From positions 66,572,926 to 66,636,925 of the forward strand of contig CM049309.1 of the NCBI GenBank assembly GCA_026874595.1: a DNA stretch of 64,000 nucleotides. The letters are read 5' to 3'. Shown in pieces: positions 1 to 11,121 of this stretch. Origin of the DNA: Sipunculus nudus. Lineage: Eukaryota; Annelida; Sipuncula; Golfingiida; Sipunculidae. Positions within the stretch are counted from its first letter, which is position 1. Every line of letters starts with the position of its first letter. The notes beneath the pieces are model-generated. The model was not told the origin of the DNA. It did not search any database and saw nothing but the letters and a program-made list of their open reading frames with translations. The position numbers were made by a program, and so were the translations under genes.

Positions 1-522
1 CAAATAACATAAGGAGTCCCCGGTTCGTTACTTGAACTGTTCTCTATTTAGCTGACTTGTTCTTGGCGGCTTGATGTTACCAGCGCCAGCCAGGGACTGG
101 CCCCTGTTTTTTTTCTCCCCGGCTGGCTCTACAGCTTCTCTACTCAAATTATCTCTCATTGGCTGACCGTTAAATGGTCACTATTTTAAACTTATTCCGA
201 TTGGCCAAATCAAACCGTCCCCGTGGCTGTAACTAAATCTATATTAACAAGGTCTAGATGGCCTCGGACACTGACAAAGACCGGCTATCAGAGACAGCGC
301 TGGCTGATCTTAAAGCAATTAATTTGCCCTTTGAGGACACTCCTGTACCAAGCGCCGACCTACCATAATGTCATACCCTAGCCTCGGGGCAGAGCGACCC
401 GTATCTGGCTTGACACGTGTGATAAGACGCACACACATTAGTATAAATTTCCTTCCCCAATTAATCATTGAAAAATCTAATCAACAAATACACGTTATAC
501 TTATTATTTTACTTATATTCTG

Positions 523-525
<3 letters not shown>

Positions 526-570
<45 letters not shown>
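526..570. repeat. (TA)n microsatellite
   Basis: Uninterrupted TA dinucleotides over about 45 bases. Confidence 0.95.
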
Positions 571-573
<3 letters not shown>

Positions 574-1204
574 AAGACATTAGGTCACGTAATCGCCTAC
601 AGGTGCATGTGCCAATATGTCCTGTTGCTGATATGTTCAGTAAACAAAATAAAATCGGTGGCTGAATGGTAAGTTCTAAAGCTATAGCATGGAAGAAAAC
701 CAGTTACAGTTTGGTATTTTAGGATTTGTTTGGAAATGAAAATGTAAGTGAAAGTACTACTTGTTGTTTTAATGCAAATTACGCTGCTATTTATCAGTGT
801 TTAGGTAACCATTTAATCTGCAGTACACAGAAAATAAAAGAAATTATGGATCTCATTAAATGGATAAATACATGTATATCAACATGCTTTTCACCAGAAA
901 CTAGGTATTTATCAATAAGATTTAGGTATGAATGTCCACCCAGAATGGATCGAAGTGAAATTTCACAATGTCATCATTAAGTAACTTGTTTCCTGTTGTT
1001 TACAGTTCTTGGTTTGTATGTTTCTGTCTGCACACTCTGCAACCCGCATCCCATCCATGATGATGCTGACATTTTCAGCCTTGTGAATATCACCTCCTTA
1101 CTTGATGCATACTTCAGTCTCCTCTGCACCCTCCTCTTGAACCATAAACGAAAGAAAGGAAATTTCTATATTAATATGTTTTGTTTTCATGATAATTGTG
1201 AATA

Positions 1205-1207
1205 ATC

Positions 1208-1253
<46 letters not shown>
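1205..1253. repeat. (AAT)n microsatellite
   Basis: About 15 near-perfect AAT/ATA trinucleotide units. Confidence 0.95.
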
Positions 1254-1255
<2 letters not shown>

Positions 1256-2190
1256 TCTTTATATGTATGTATAATGAAGGATCAGTTAGAGAATAACAGT
1301 GACAGATACTATGTGTAAATGTTTTTAGAGGGCGTTTAAATAACAATATTAATTATCCAATGTGTATAACAATGAGAAAAAATTGATCTGTAAATAAATA
1401 TGTACTGTTATGGCTATCATCATTCAGATGTCTTTTTTCTGTTGATCATATATCACCTCGAAATCAAGAAATGCTAGGTTAATCTCATTGATGTCTGCTT
1501 ATATATAGTTATTAGAAAAATCTAGGGATATAGTCTTCATACCTGATGACTTACCTCCTTAAATATAGAGTCAGTTTTTTTTCTCCAAGAAGATCATGAT
1601 GCTAGCAGATCGAACGGCACAAGCTCTGGCATCTGTAAAAAATCTGCTCATTATAAATCAGTTTTAGTAATGGTTTCGGGGAACATTTAAATAATTTTAT
1701 AAGTATAAAATGTACGTACGTCTAGAGCATTATATACATCTTATGTGCCATCTGACCGATATTGAGAGGATATCGGCACGTAAGACTAAAATTATGTTGC
1801 TCAATTAGATAATGTGTACTAATGTAAACTCATGCAATGGTATCCACAATGACATATGATATACTCACAAATTCTTGCAAAACAGACTTGATATCCTTTT
1901 CTGAAGCAAGGCTGTGACAGTAAACATCGCGTGGCTGGACAGCACAGTGGGTGGTAATCCAGACAAAGAAACTTGGCGCGCTTCAGTGGCGACCCGTTTG
2001 CTAAGGTCAAATTAGCCCCTCCGACTAACTCCGCTCGTCCAGTAGTCGAGTTCTTCATTCCTACCTCCAATGACGAACAACTTAGTCGCCGTGAATTTGA
2101 CTAACCGCTTGACGGAATCGTTTCAGTGTTATAATATTGATACGGATAAATCGGGTAAGGCCCGAAAGGGTCTATTATGACTACGCAATT

Positions 2191-2333
2191 TACACAAGGC
2201 CTTGTGCTTAAATAACACAAGGCCTTGTGTCATGCACTCAATGACCTATAATTAATACAAGTTTGTGTTAACACAACACAGACTTGTGTTATATGTCTTT
2301 AACACAAGATCTTGTGTTACCCTGTAACACAAG
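2191..2333. repeat. Cluster of short palindromes, ACACAAG-NN-CTTGTGT type
   Basis: Five palindromic or near-palindromic copies and one half copy lie within about 140 bases: acacaaggccttgtgc (2192-2207), acacaaggccttgtgt (2215-2230), a degenerate copy around 2255-2269, acacagacttgtgtt (2276-2290), aacacaagatcttgtgtt (2301-2318), and aacacaag (2326-2333). The arms stay constant while the central bases vary. I do not know the family; it could be the end of a DNA transposon or a set of protein-binding sites. Confidence 0.85.
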
Positions 2334-3653
2334 AGGATTTACAGTGTATAAGTGGCGTCACCTGTATGAAGGAAAATACCTGTAATAGTAACCATCTGAT
2401 ATCACTGAAATAAAGGTTCATAATACAAACCTAAAAAAAGCATAAAACTGATGGTCAACCGTTCTGTTTAAGCTTAAGTGAAATATGTCCAATCTTAGAA
2501 AAAATTGGCAATATTGGAAATATTTTGGCTCACAAAAAAAACAGACAACACAGGTGGTTCCACCTACATCTTACATAAATTTAAAAGTCAAATGAAAATA
2601 TTACTGTAAAAGTGGGAACTGGAAGTTGCAGCCGTTCCTGCACGGTGAGATTGTTAACATGCCGACATTACATTTTTTCTCTATGCAATCATATCATATC
2701 ACCAAATATTGTACTAAGTGGCTCACCAACTAAAATAGTATATACTGGTCTAATTCTGTTCATACATGGTGTAGTGGAGACATTTTTTTACATATTATGA
2801 GCCAACATAAAACATTTGCTCAACATTCTAGCAGGGTAGGATTATTCTGTCGTATTTTCAGACCATGACTCACAGAATTTAGGTCGCAGTGACCTGATTT
2901 GGTGTTTCAAAGGAAATTTCCCAAATGATCTCTCTAGATTTTAAGTTAGAAGAATTGTGCTTTGTTAACGGCCACCGGCCGGTCCGACATGCGAATAACA
3001 GAGGCCCATTGCTGTATAAATCAGATGATTTACAGTCAGCTGAGCTAAAAATTGGCTACATCCTCTAGTGTACTTCCAAGTGAGAGCTAATGAAAATGTC
3101 TACTAGATCTTGCATCAAGGGTAAGTGTAATATGTATTGTGTAGGATGTACTCTAGTAAATGTACAACACACGTAATGTTACTTACCCGGGGCTTTGTTA
3201 TCTGACTATATGTGCACCTGAGTGTTGTCTGTTGGTAAAATACAAAATATATCTTTTTTCCTTTTAAACAAAACCCATGTACGCAACAGGACCTCACTTT
3301 CGGTTTTATAACATCCCCTAATTTTTGTTTAGAATATATATTATAACAGATAAACTAACCTGAAGTATTCCAAATAAACTTAGTAATTATACATAATAGT
3401 TTATGTCACTGAAGGTTTAATCATATTATATATACGCATGTTTATTTTGTATTTAATCATATATATATATAAATTATGATTAAAATACATTTTTTTATTT
3501 TGAAGATTTGATCATACATATGGGTTGATCACATATATTTGCGAAAAACATCAAATACCATTTGTTGATTGTGAAAATATTCACATTGATGGAATAACTG
3601 GCCTGAGTTCGGCCTCTTCTCCAGAATGATGACTTTGGTTTCATGTTCCCCAG

Positions 3654-3798
3654 GTCGTGATTGTGAGCGTGAGGCGACTCACGGCCTGTCCCTGCTTTGG
3701 ATCATCATGTCCTCCGTGGTCGGTGGAACTGCCCTTCTCGGGGCTCTTGAGCTGGTGGTTATCTTTGTAAAACGACTATGTAAGGGCCGCGAAGAGAG
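3654..3798 (+). CDS. Transmembrane exon of a single-pass receptor
   Basis: This internal exon enters in phase 1 after the acceptor cccag at 3653. It encodes a short juxtamembrane stretch (GRDCEREATHG), then about 25 mostly hydrophobic residues (LSLLWIIMSSVVGG followed by TALLGALELVVIFV), and then a basic stop-transfer segment, KRLCKGREER. That order indicates a type I single-pass membrane protein with its C-terminus in the cytosol. The best exon end is AG|GCAAGT at 3798/3799, which matches the GC-type donor consensus and leaves phase 2. The next exon (6141) needs exactly phase 2. The nearby GT donors (after 3778 and after 3802) give phases that run into stops in that exon. The upstream extracellular exons are not identified, so the ligand is unknown. 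Confidence 0.6.
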
Positions 3799-3984
3799 GC
3801 AAGTATAGCGCTGTAAACTCACACTGATACAACAAAAACCTAAATTATGACTTGTATATGGATCGCCTTCGTCCGTTATACATCTGTTACTTAATGAATG
3901 AGAATGGGTATATGTGTATAGCGGCATATTCCATCAAGATTTGTTAATACTGAAAGGAAGGATGTCGCTGTATATTTTTGTTAT

Positions 3985-5605
3985 AGTCAGTCTGTGAAAT
4001 CAGTTATTTCATGAAATATTGCAGGCATTTTGCGCAATGCCTGTCGCCACCAATCATGACTTGAAAAACTAAAATGTTCAGTCATTTCATGAAATGACTG
4101 AAAATGAAAATCAGGCAAAACAGATAAAAAAGTGAAATGTGAGCATTTATTTTGTCAAGAAGTTATCAAACAAATGGCCAATGGTTTCATTACCAAGTTA
4201 GGGAGTATAAGGATATCCCCAATCACTTTGGCCGTCAGTAAGCCTTTAGCAGTAAGCCGTAATGAAGAAAGCCCCAATATTTGTGTAACCTTATATAGGG
4301 GATTAAAATTTCTCATATATCTGGTCCCCTGGTATAGCATTTACCGCTAAGGAGCTACTAGCTAAAATATATAAGCTGATAGTGGGTTGCCCTGCTAACC
4401 AGTCATTTCAAATTGATACAAAAGTTGACACTTTGGTATCAAAATAAAGGGTCAGGTTCTAATTGACAACTTTAGTTGAAATGGACAATGATCTGACCAC
4501 TAGGGGGTGTTCGGGGTCTTGGTACTCTCTCCGATGACTGGAAAGATAAGATTAAGTACCAGTAATTCAGGTTTTGTGAATTGAGAGCCCAGTTTATACA
4601 TATTTTGAACCAGCTTGAGTTCTATATTATATTTCATAGTAAATCAGTCTAAAATTCTAATTATTAATGCATTTCATTTCCAATATATAAATATTATTCT
4701 CTGAAAATCGGGGGGGGGGGGGATGATTACTTTGACCGCCTTATATATACCCCCTCCTCTCCCTAGCTGTATCTCTTGAATTGTCAATCAGGTTGATTTT
4801 CTTTTTTAAATTAAATTCCTAAATAAAATTACTGAGAAAAAACCCCCCAGAAAATTGGTGTATGCTGTGCAGCATTGCATTTGTAGCTCTTAAAGCTGGC
4901 CAAGACTTTGCTATATACTGGTATGCTGAACACTGGTGCACGCAATCAGTCAGGAATATTCTGCAAACTTTCATCGGATGTTCGATTAAATATAAAACAA
5001 CTTTTAGCAAATTTAATTTTTAGCCACCTGACGGTATGAGAAGTCAGATTGAGAAATATTAATTGCTTTTTCTTTTTTAGGAAATCAAAGAGCTCTGTTT
5101 ATATAAATCTCAGGATCATCACCTTACTTCTTAAATAAATGATTTCAGGACACGATTTATTTCACTGTAAAATGTATACTGGTAATTGCCATGTTTTAAC
5201 ATGATAACAAATTTTGTTTATTCTGTATTAAACATGGTCAATTAAATTTTAAAGGCTTTTAACAACAGTGATAAATTAAACATGTATTTTTATATTTTAT
5301 TAGACTAATGTATTCACCGTTTGAATAATTTCATACATTTCAAGTGGGTTTATTTACATGCATATCATAGTCACATTTTTAGATACATATAAAAATTTTG
5401 CATCCACTAAAGCTGTCTGGGAAATCATTGCTGACAATTATACCATAGTATCAGATTACGTTTTCATTCTTTTAATTCCAGTCATTTCGTGTAATGACTT
5501 CGCATAAATTTTAGCCGCTTCATGAACATTTTAGTTATTTCACGTAATGACTAGTGGTCACAGGCATTACGTGAAATAACTGAAACTGATTTCACAGATT
5601 GACTG
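3985..5605. mobile_element. Non-autonomous TIR element in the receptor intron
   Basis: The left end (from TAGTCAGTCTGTGAAATCAG at 3984) and the reverse complement of the right end (ending about 5605, GACAGTCAATCTGTGAAATC when inverted) match over roughly 130 bases, with indels. Each arm also holds internal palindromes such as agtcatttcatgaaatgact. No transposase frame is visible between them. Similar ends occur near 37.6 kb and at 49493-50766, so this is a multi-copy family. Exact ends and target duplication could not be fixed. Confidence 0.6.
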
Positions 5606-5814
5606 TCACATATTCATACGTGTCAAAGGTGTTACAAAATATCGCTTTTCCACACTAAGGACGTTTCTTTCAGTCCCATCATGGGATCTCAAAGTAATTT
5701 TACTCTTCCTTAATCACACAAGAACTACTTTTCTGCCAATATCAAGTAATATACGTTTTCTAATGTCGAACGACAAAGCCAGTCTGCAGGAAACCTAACC
5801 GAAGGCTGGACTTT

Positions 5815-6125
5815 AAGGGGCAGACGTCCGATCATGTGTTCGCGCGACATTGCCCAACATAGGAGGAGAGACATTCAAAAAATTAAAAAAAATAACACGG
5901 ATGAAATATCGTTTGAAAGCTTTAAAATCTTGTTTGTGAAGCTGCGCGATATGGCCATCAGGTGGCGTGCGCGTACTGCATGTATTTTGTGCAAGCTTTT
6001 AGCCACATGTGTACAGGAGTAAGCAAAAGATTTTATAACAAAAATTTGACAGATACCGTTATATTTAAAGGTGAAAACACTATTTTTCAATATCCCTGTT
6101 ATGTTAATAGGTCCATTTAAATTAA
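5815..6125 (+). repeat. Dispersed repeat shared with about 27.9-28.35 kb
   Basis: Segments such as tgtacaggagtaagc, followed by a short A/T-rich stretch and a ...tttttc...ggtcc tail, recur in the same order at about 28135-28345. The two copies are diverged. The copy here ends just before the acceptor of the receptor tail exon. Family unknown. Confidence 0.45.
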
Positions 6126-6140
6126 TTTTTCCCATTTTAG

Positions 6141-6366
6141 GGAAATAACGATGGAGGCTGAAGACTATATGGAGCCTACCGAAAGAACCACAGGAACACT
6201 GATATCCCAGATATCTCAACACAGCTACTTTGATCTGCAGGACAGGAGAATCTCGCACGTCACTTCCGGGAATCCCAAATACGCAGAACTCTATGAAATC
6301 ATTGAAAACAAGAGTGACAGCTTACATTACTCTGTTTCCAATCTGAAACACGAGGAAATTTATTGA
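6141..6366 (+). CDS. Terminal exon: tyrosine-rich cytoplasmic tail of the same receptor
   Basis: This exon follows a pyrimidine-rich acceptor (cccattttag, ending 6140), enters in phase 2 and runs to a TGA at 6364-6366. It encodes about 74 tail residues with several tyrosine motifs: DYMEP, SYFDLQ, KYAELYEII, HYSVS and a terminal EEIY. YFDL, YAEL and YEII fit YxxL/I, which can serve as endocytic or SH2-domain docking sites after phosphorylation. None has the strict ITIM residue at position -2, and the spacing is not a clean ITAM. The joint to the exon at 3654-3798 is inferred from matching phase. Signalling from the cytosolic face is therefore an inference. A weak ATTAAA at 6428-6433 could serve polyadenylation. 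Confidence 0.6.
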
Positions 6367-6998
6367 ACTTTCCAGGTTGTACGCGGAAACGTGTTCTTCA
6401 AGGAAAATGATATCACACGTAAACATAATTAAAATACCCAAGGGTTATCATAATGTAAATATATATGTGCTAATTGTTTGTATCATTGTAAAAGAAATGG
6501 ACAATATTAATCAGTCATTTTCTCGAAATTTACTAATAATTGCTTTATAATGCCATGAAAGTCTTATTTGATATATACAAATACCGATGTAGACAACTTA
6601 ACTTTGGTACTTCAATCATGGTCTTTAAAAACAAAAGACCCATGGTTCATGGCCTTTTCTATGACATTGGGATCATTATCAGCTGGAAACTTTAGAAAGA
6701 AAGGAAATTCAGTTCAAATCTTGCATGCAACAAATACTGTTTTTACTAAAAAAAAACTTGATAATTCTGCGATATGACCAAAAGAGTATGAAGAGTTTTA
6801 GCCAAAATCCATGAACAAAAACAAATCCCAGGACAAATCCGTTCGTCCATTTTTGATAATTCTTCTAGATCACGTATCACTCAAAATGGAATTATAATGA
6901 AACTGACGAACAAAGACAAAATATCTCTGTCTGTCTGTCTGTCTGATTGTCTATCCATTCGTCGGGCCGTCCGTCCGTCCATCCTCCCCCCCCCCCCC

Positions 6999-7055
<57 letters not shown>

Positions 7056-7479
7056 GGCATGGGAGTCCGGTTTATATCTAAACAGGGACCAAATTTTTGC
7101 GTCTTCTGATTAGAATTCTGGAAAAAATTTGGGTTCCGGCCGGGATAAAACCCTAACTGACGTCTTCATTATTTGTATGACACGTGGTTATAAAAAATAC
7201 AGCACCTGCTTTTGACCTCCCTTATATTATCCACATTGTCAGTCATATATCAGCCCGACAGATGAAGATAACACGATTTGACGCATGGTCATGGTTATTC
7301 ACTGTCTGTTCCTTCGTACGCGTCAACATGCAATGTTTCATTTTAGTTAGAAAACAAAAAGTGTTTGTAAATACAGTGCGTGATAACACGGAAAATTATC
7401 TATCAATCTGACCACGGGAGTTATAACGTTTACTTAACCGCGGGGAACAAAACCATGAGAACAAATAAAAGAGTGCTAT

Positions 7480-7485
<6 letters not shown>
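6367..7485. other. Intergenic, simple repeats only
   Basis: I see no gene. The segment holds a run of tgtc units (6928-6945), ccgtccgtcc units, a C14 run near 6988 and a (CT)n tract at about 7001-7054. Confidence 0.6.
6926..7054. repeat. Compound simple repeat: (TGTC)n, (CCGT)n, C-run, (CT)n
   Basis: A pyrimidine-only stretch runs from about 6984 to 7054, preceded by tetranucleotide repeats. Confidence 0.9.

Positions 7486-7531
<46 letters not shown>
7486..7531. repeat. (TA)n microsatellite
   Basis: About 45 bases of perfect TA repeat. Confidence 0.95.
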
Positions 7532-7535
<4 letters not shown>

Positions 7536-7681
7536 CCCTCCTGACGATCACCCACCTAACACGACCACCACGCGGACATGGCGGCAAGTTCCCGTACAGA
7601 TTTTACGACGTCCCTCACAGCGATTAACACGGCCACTCTCCCAAGCAGCAGAAAGACATAGTACACACATACATTTTTCTT

Positions 7682-7790
7682 AGACTGGTACCTCGCTCTA
7701 TTATGGCCCTCAGCCAAGCATAGAGACGGACGTTCAACGCAATCTTAGGTAGTCTAAGTTGCAACTCCTGACTTACCGGTAGACTGGTTC
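7682..7790 (-). repeat. Left arm of an inverted repeat flanking the LINE
   Basis: The reverse complement of 7682-7750 matches 10393-10462 at most positions, sharing ctgtgcttggctgagggcc-like sequence with one substitution. A second short match (ccggtagactgg here, ccagtctgccgg there) extends it inward. The arms are about 2.6 kb apart with the LINE between them. They may be two inverted copies of one repeat or the ends of a larger element. Confidence 0.65.
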
Positions 7791-8359
7791 CAACTCAAAC
7801 GCTTTTTCAAAACGCTTTGCACGCTCAAACCGGTTGTCATGGACGCTCACGCGATCTTGGTTGATTATCCGTGAAGATTTCTTGTATAATAACTTTCTTT
7901 ATTTATTTCTAGTTTTAAAATATTGGATAATGAGTTGTTGCACAAAAATTTAATGATCGATGTATAGATATGATAAGATATACTGAATGTTGGTTTAAAT
8001 ATATTAATTTCAACAGGATAACAAAGTAGCCGATAAGGCTAATGCAAATGCTCTTCTGCATAAAAATAAAAAGAAAGTGAAAAGTGATAAATTAACATGA
8101 ATGGATATATGTATGTACAAATGATCAGATTGGAAAAATTCACATATAATCACACACGGTGAGATATACAAATGCATAATATACATTAATACAAATTGAC
8201 ATTCTACATACACAGATGTATATGCATATATTATGTTGGCGTAATACAATAAAACAATAAACGTGAAATGTCGAAGTTCATATCGAGTTTATCAATTAGA
8301 CTAAAACCATGGTTAAAGATATATGTATTTTTTTTTTTTTACAACTAATATGTATACCT

Positions 8360-9121
8360 CTAACCAAAGATTTTTTTTAATAAGTGCAATAAACTGGTAG
8401 TAAAGCGCCGTGTACGGATAATGTAATCAGTGACATGTTTCAGAAAAAGATGCTTAATTGAGTTACATAGGTGTTCCCCATGTAGAAACATTTTCATGAG
8501 TTTTTCGTTTTCTTTATTGGTGTTATGTTCTGGCTGTGTAATGCATATAGGAGTATCCAGCTGTGTTTCCCCAAATAAACAATTCAAGTTGGTGAAAAGA
8601 GTTTGTCTAAATAAAATATATTTAGGACATCTTAGAAGAAAATGCCGGACGCTCTCCTCTTCCTTGTTACATTGACATAAAGGAGTATCAATCTTTCCAA
8701 TGGAAAATAGGTACTGATTTAAGCAACACGCACCTAGTCGCAACCGGGTAAGGATAATTTCATGTTGACGATGATAGTTGCAATGATAATTTTTTATTTC
8801 TCGCGAGTCAGGGTTTAGATAATCACGAACATTTTTCTTAAAGGAATCTATTGAAGTAGACTGAATTATTGGAATTGGGAGACTGTTCCAGAGTTTGCAG
8901 GCGGTTGGAAGGAAAGAAGAGCGACAGTCTTTCCGTATGAACTTCGGTATCCTCAGCAAATGCGATTTACGCAGAGTGTAGGGCTGAGCGTGAGACAGAT
9001 TTTGAGGTAAAATATTAAGCAGATAATCAGGAGCATGTCCATTAACCATTTTATATAATACTGATAGTATAGCCTGCTCTCTTCTTGTTTTTAGACTTGA
9101 CCATCGTAGCTCTTTTAACAT
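8360..9121 (-). pseudogene. LINE ORF2 C-terminal region (out of frame with RT)
   Basis: A 253-residue open frame begins in the thumb and C-terminal part of the polyprotein (LKELRWSSLKTRREQAI, then VNGHAPDYLL and a CKLWNSLP block). A Cys/His pattern follows (CQCNKEEESVRHFLLRCP), which is usual in this position of Jockey/CR1-type ORF2 proteins. The frame is open upstream to about 9235, where a one-base shift separates it from the RT frame. It is part of the same insertion and is not a separate host gene. Confidence 0.75.
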
Positions 9122-9229
9122 AACGCCAGTGCTGGTAGTCGAGAGCGCTCCAGTACATGTTAAAGCTGCTTTCCGTTGAGTACTCTCCAGTTGATATATA
9201 TGACTGTCTGACAGAACAATTATTAAATA

Positions 9230-10135
9230 TTAAACTGGCCGTATTAATGATTTATACATACGATCTAAAACTTTCATAGAGAAATGGAATTTACAATATT
9301 TCAAAATTCCCAAACGTTTACTGGCTTTCAAACACATTATGTTTATGTGTTCCTGCCAGGAAAGCGAATCAGTTAAGGTGACTCCCAAATATGACAGACC
9401 ACTTGTATCAGTCAGTTTCTGTCCCATGAAATACAATGGTGGTCGTGAAATGTTCCTTTTCTTGTTAGAAAAACAAATTGTCTGAGTTTTCTCTGCATTA
9501 AATTTCAGATACCATTTTTCAGCCCAGCTACTAAGACGTTCCAAGTCCCTATTGAGTGAAGCTGCAGCTGTTCTGGGGTCATCTTTGCATGAATAAATAC
9601 AGGTGTCATCGGCATATATCAATATATTATTTTCTAAGCCGAGATGAATATCATTGACATAAACTAAGAATAGTAGAGGGCCAAGAATAGACCCTTGGGG
9701 AACGCCGGAATTGATTGCCACACTTTCTGATATATGTCCTTGAATTACAACACGTTGTCGACTATGACTCAGGTAATTTATAATAAATGTTAAGATGCAT
9801 CCTTCGATTCCTAATGATTTTAATTTATAAACTAATCCGTGATGCCAGACCCTGTCAAAAGCTTTAGATGCATCGAGACAGACCATCCTGGTTTCATATC
9901 CTCTCTCAAATCCTGTGTAAATATCATGGCACAGTTTAACCAGTAAATGTTCACAGCTATGGTGTTTCTTGTATCCAGAATTATATGGATTCAACAGGTT
10001 ATTTTCCATCAAGTAGCCAAATAAATTATTAAAGACAAGTCGTTCTAATAAAGTCGTAGAAATATTATTCAGCAATGAAATAGGCCGATAGTTTTCTACT
10101 TTACTCCTCTCTCCCTTCTTAAATACTGGCATCAC
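9230..10135 (-). pseudogene. LINE reverse transcriptase fragment (broken)
   Basis: This open frame carries the core RT blocks in order: VFKKGERSKVENYRPISLL, LDASKAFDRVWH, SGVPQGSILGPLLF, YADDTCIYS (catalytic Asp pair near 9602-9616), and LKFNAEKTQ with LSYLGVTLT near the end. In the same frame upstream (10148-10330) lies more RT N-terminal sequence, cut off by a TAG at 10145-10147. The frame stops at 9230, and downstream sequence continues in another frame. The family copies RNA into DNA at the target site. This copy cannot encode an intact enzyme. Confidence 0.85.
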
Positions 10136-10392
10136 ATGACCAGTTTTCTATGAATCAGGAAATGTCCCAGTAATAATACAATGATTGAATAGTTTACACA
10201 GTGGTCTACATATAATATCTGCTGTTTGACATTCCATTGTTTGTCGCATTAATTTATAATTAATATCTGTTAATCTAATCATTAATTTCACATGAAATGT
10301 GCAGCCAAATTTGGAAACTTCTCTGAGCAAACGAAATGTTTAATTTATCTTATATATATACATACTGGAGTTTTAGCCAGTCTGCCGGGAGT

Positions 10393-10462
10393 ACTTAAGA
10401 TGGCGTTTTACGCCCGTCTCTGTGCTTGGCTGAGGGCCATAATAGAGCGGGGTATCAGTCTA
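10393..10462 (+). repeat. Right arm of the inverted repeat paired with 7682-7750
   Basis: Matches the reverse complement of 7682-7750, including gggccataatagagcg. The following 300 bases (to about 10720) match the left flank only weakly. Confidence 0.65.
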
Positions 10463-10699
10463 AAATTTTGCTCTGCTTACATGCACTATGCCACTTTTTC
10501 TGGCTATTCATGGGGGTTGTCAGCAGACGGCGGGGAAGTAACCCAAGAGTTTATCGTAATCTGCGTCGTAGGTACAATGCAAATAGCAGCCAATCGAATT
10601 TGCTCTTAACGCAGCGCTTTGTAACAACATGCAACAGTGCGCTAAATTCCCCCTCCTATGACCAGATGACCGGCTTACCGAAGTTACCGTTGTACACAC

Positions 10700-11039
10700 A
10701 CATTCGCGGATAAACATACCCGCGAGGACCTAGCTTTAACATTGCACTTCCGAGGACCAGCAGTTCCGCAGCAGTGAGGAAGAAGTGCTACTGAGTTAAA
10801 AATAAGTAAAAGGCGCATGTATCGTCGCACACATTTTTAAAGAAAAGGGCTGGTTAGACGTGAGAACGATGCGTTGACCTAAGGCATAACATGTGAGGAC
10901 AGCCTGCGAAGACATTCAGTTTATGTCATGTCTTCGTGTCATAGCGAGGACCTACTGATCAGCATATCAAGCACATTGGGTTTAAACATATTTATTTATA
11001 ACAGGATTACTAAAGTAGTCAATCAGGCTAACGTACATG

Positions 11040-11044
<5 letters not shown>
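10700..11044. other. Repeat-derived spacer left of the Gypsy element
   Basis: No gene is seen. The motif cgaggacc occurs three times (around 10724, 10753 and 10945) and recurs near 27340 and 27530. The stretch at 10990-11040 (ataacaggattactaaagtag and onward) resembles 8008-8060 in the same orientation. Confidence 0.4.

Positions 11045-11117
<73 letters not shown>
11045..11117. repeat. (TA)n microsatellite, insertion site of the Gypsy element
   Basis: About 73 bases of TA repeat run directly into the first base of the left LTR. More TA repeat resumes at 26521 on the far side, so the element inserted inside a microsatellite. Confidence 0.95.

Positions 11118-11121
<4 letters not shown>

Larger units (their letters stand above)
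1..3653. other. No recognised gene; left flank of the receptor exons
   Basis: I see no exon that I can support here. The stretch holds a (TA)n run at 526-570, an (AAT)n run at 1205-1253 and a cluster of short palindromes at 2191-2333. Extracellular exons of the receptor whose transmembrane exon starts at 3654 may lie here or left of the window. Open frames at 726-980 and 996-1205 have an AG before them but show no domain pattern. Confidence 0.5.
8326..10330 (-). mobile_element. 5'-truncated, inactivated non-LTR retrotransposon (LINE)
   Basis: A reverse-transcriptase region and the C-terminal part of a LINE ORF2 lie on the - strand. The 3' end carries a short UTR and a poly(A) (a T-run on the + strand at about 8329-8340). 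No endonuclease region is present, so the copy is 5'-truncated near 10330. Two lesions break the frame: a stop at 10145-10147 and a frameshift near 9221-9240. Motif style (NYRPISLL, GVPQGSILGP, YADDT) suggests the Jockey/CR1-like group; the exact clade is not certain. Confidence 0.85.

Noticed and set aside
468-665. Open frame over the TA repeat (and similar Tyr-Ile runs elsewhere)
   Set aside because: Translation of a microsatellite, not a gene.
726-1205. Two + strand open frames with AG upstream as extracellular receptor exons
   Set aside because: No domain pattern, no convincing donor, and no phase link to the exon at 3654.
2191-2333. CRISPR-like array
   Set aside because: The units are palindromes with irregular, very short spacing in a eukaryotic genome; not a CRISPR array.
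5875-6258. 127-residue - strand open frame overlapping the receptor tail exon
   Set aside because: It is a shadow of a dispersed repeat plus the + strand tail exon, without domain signs.
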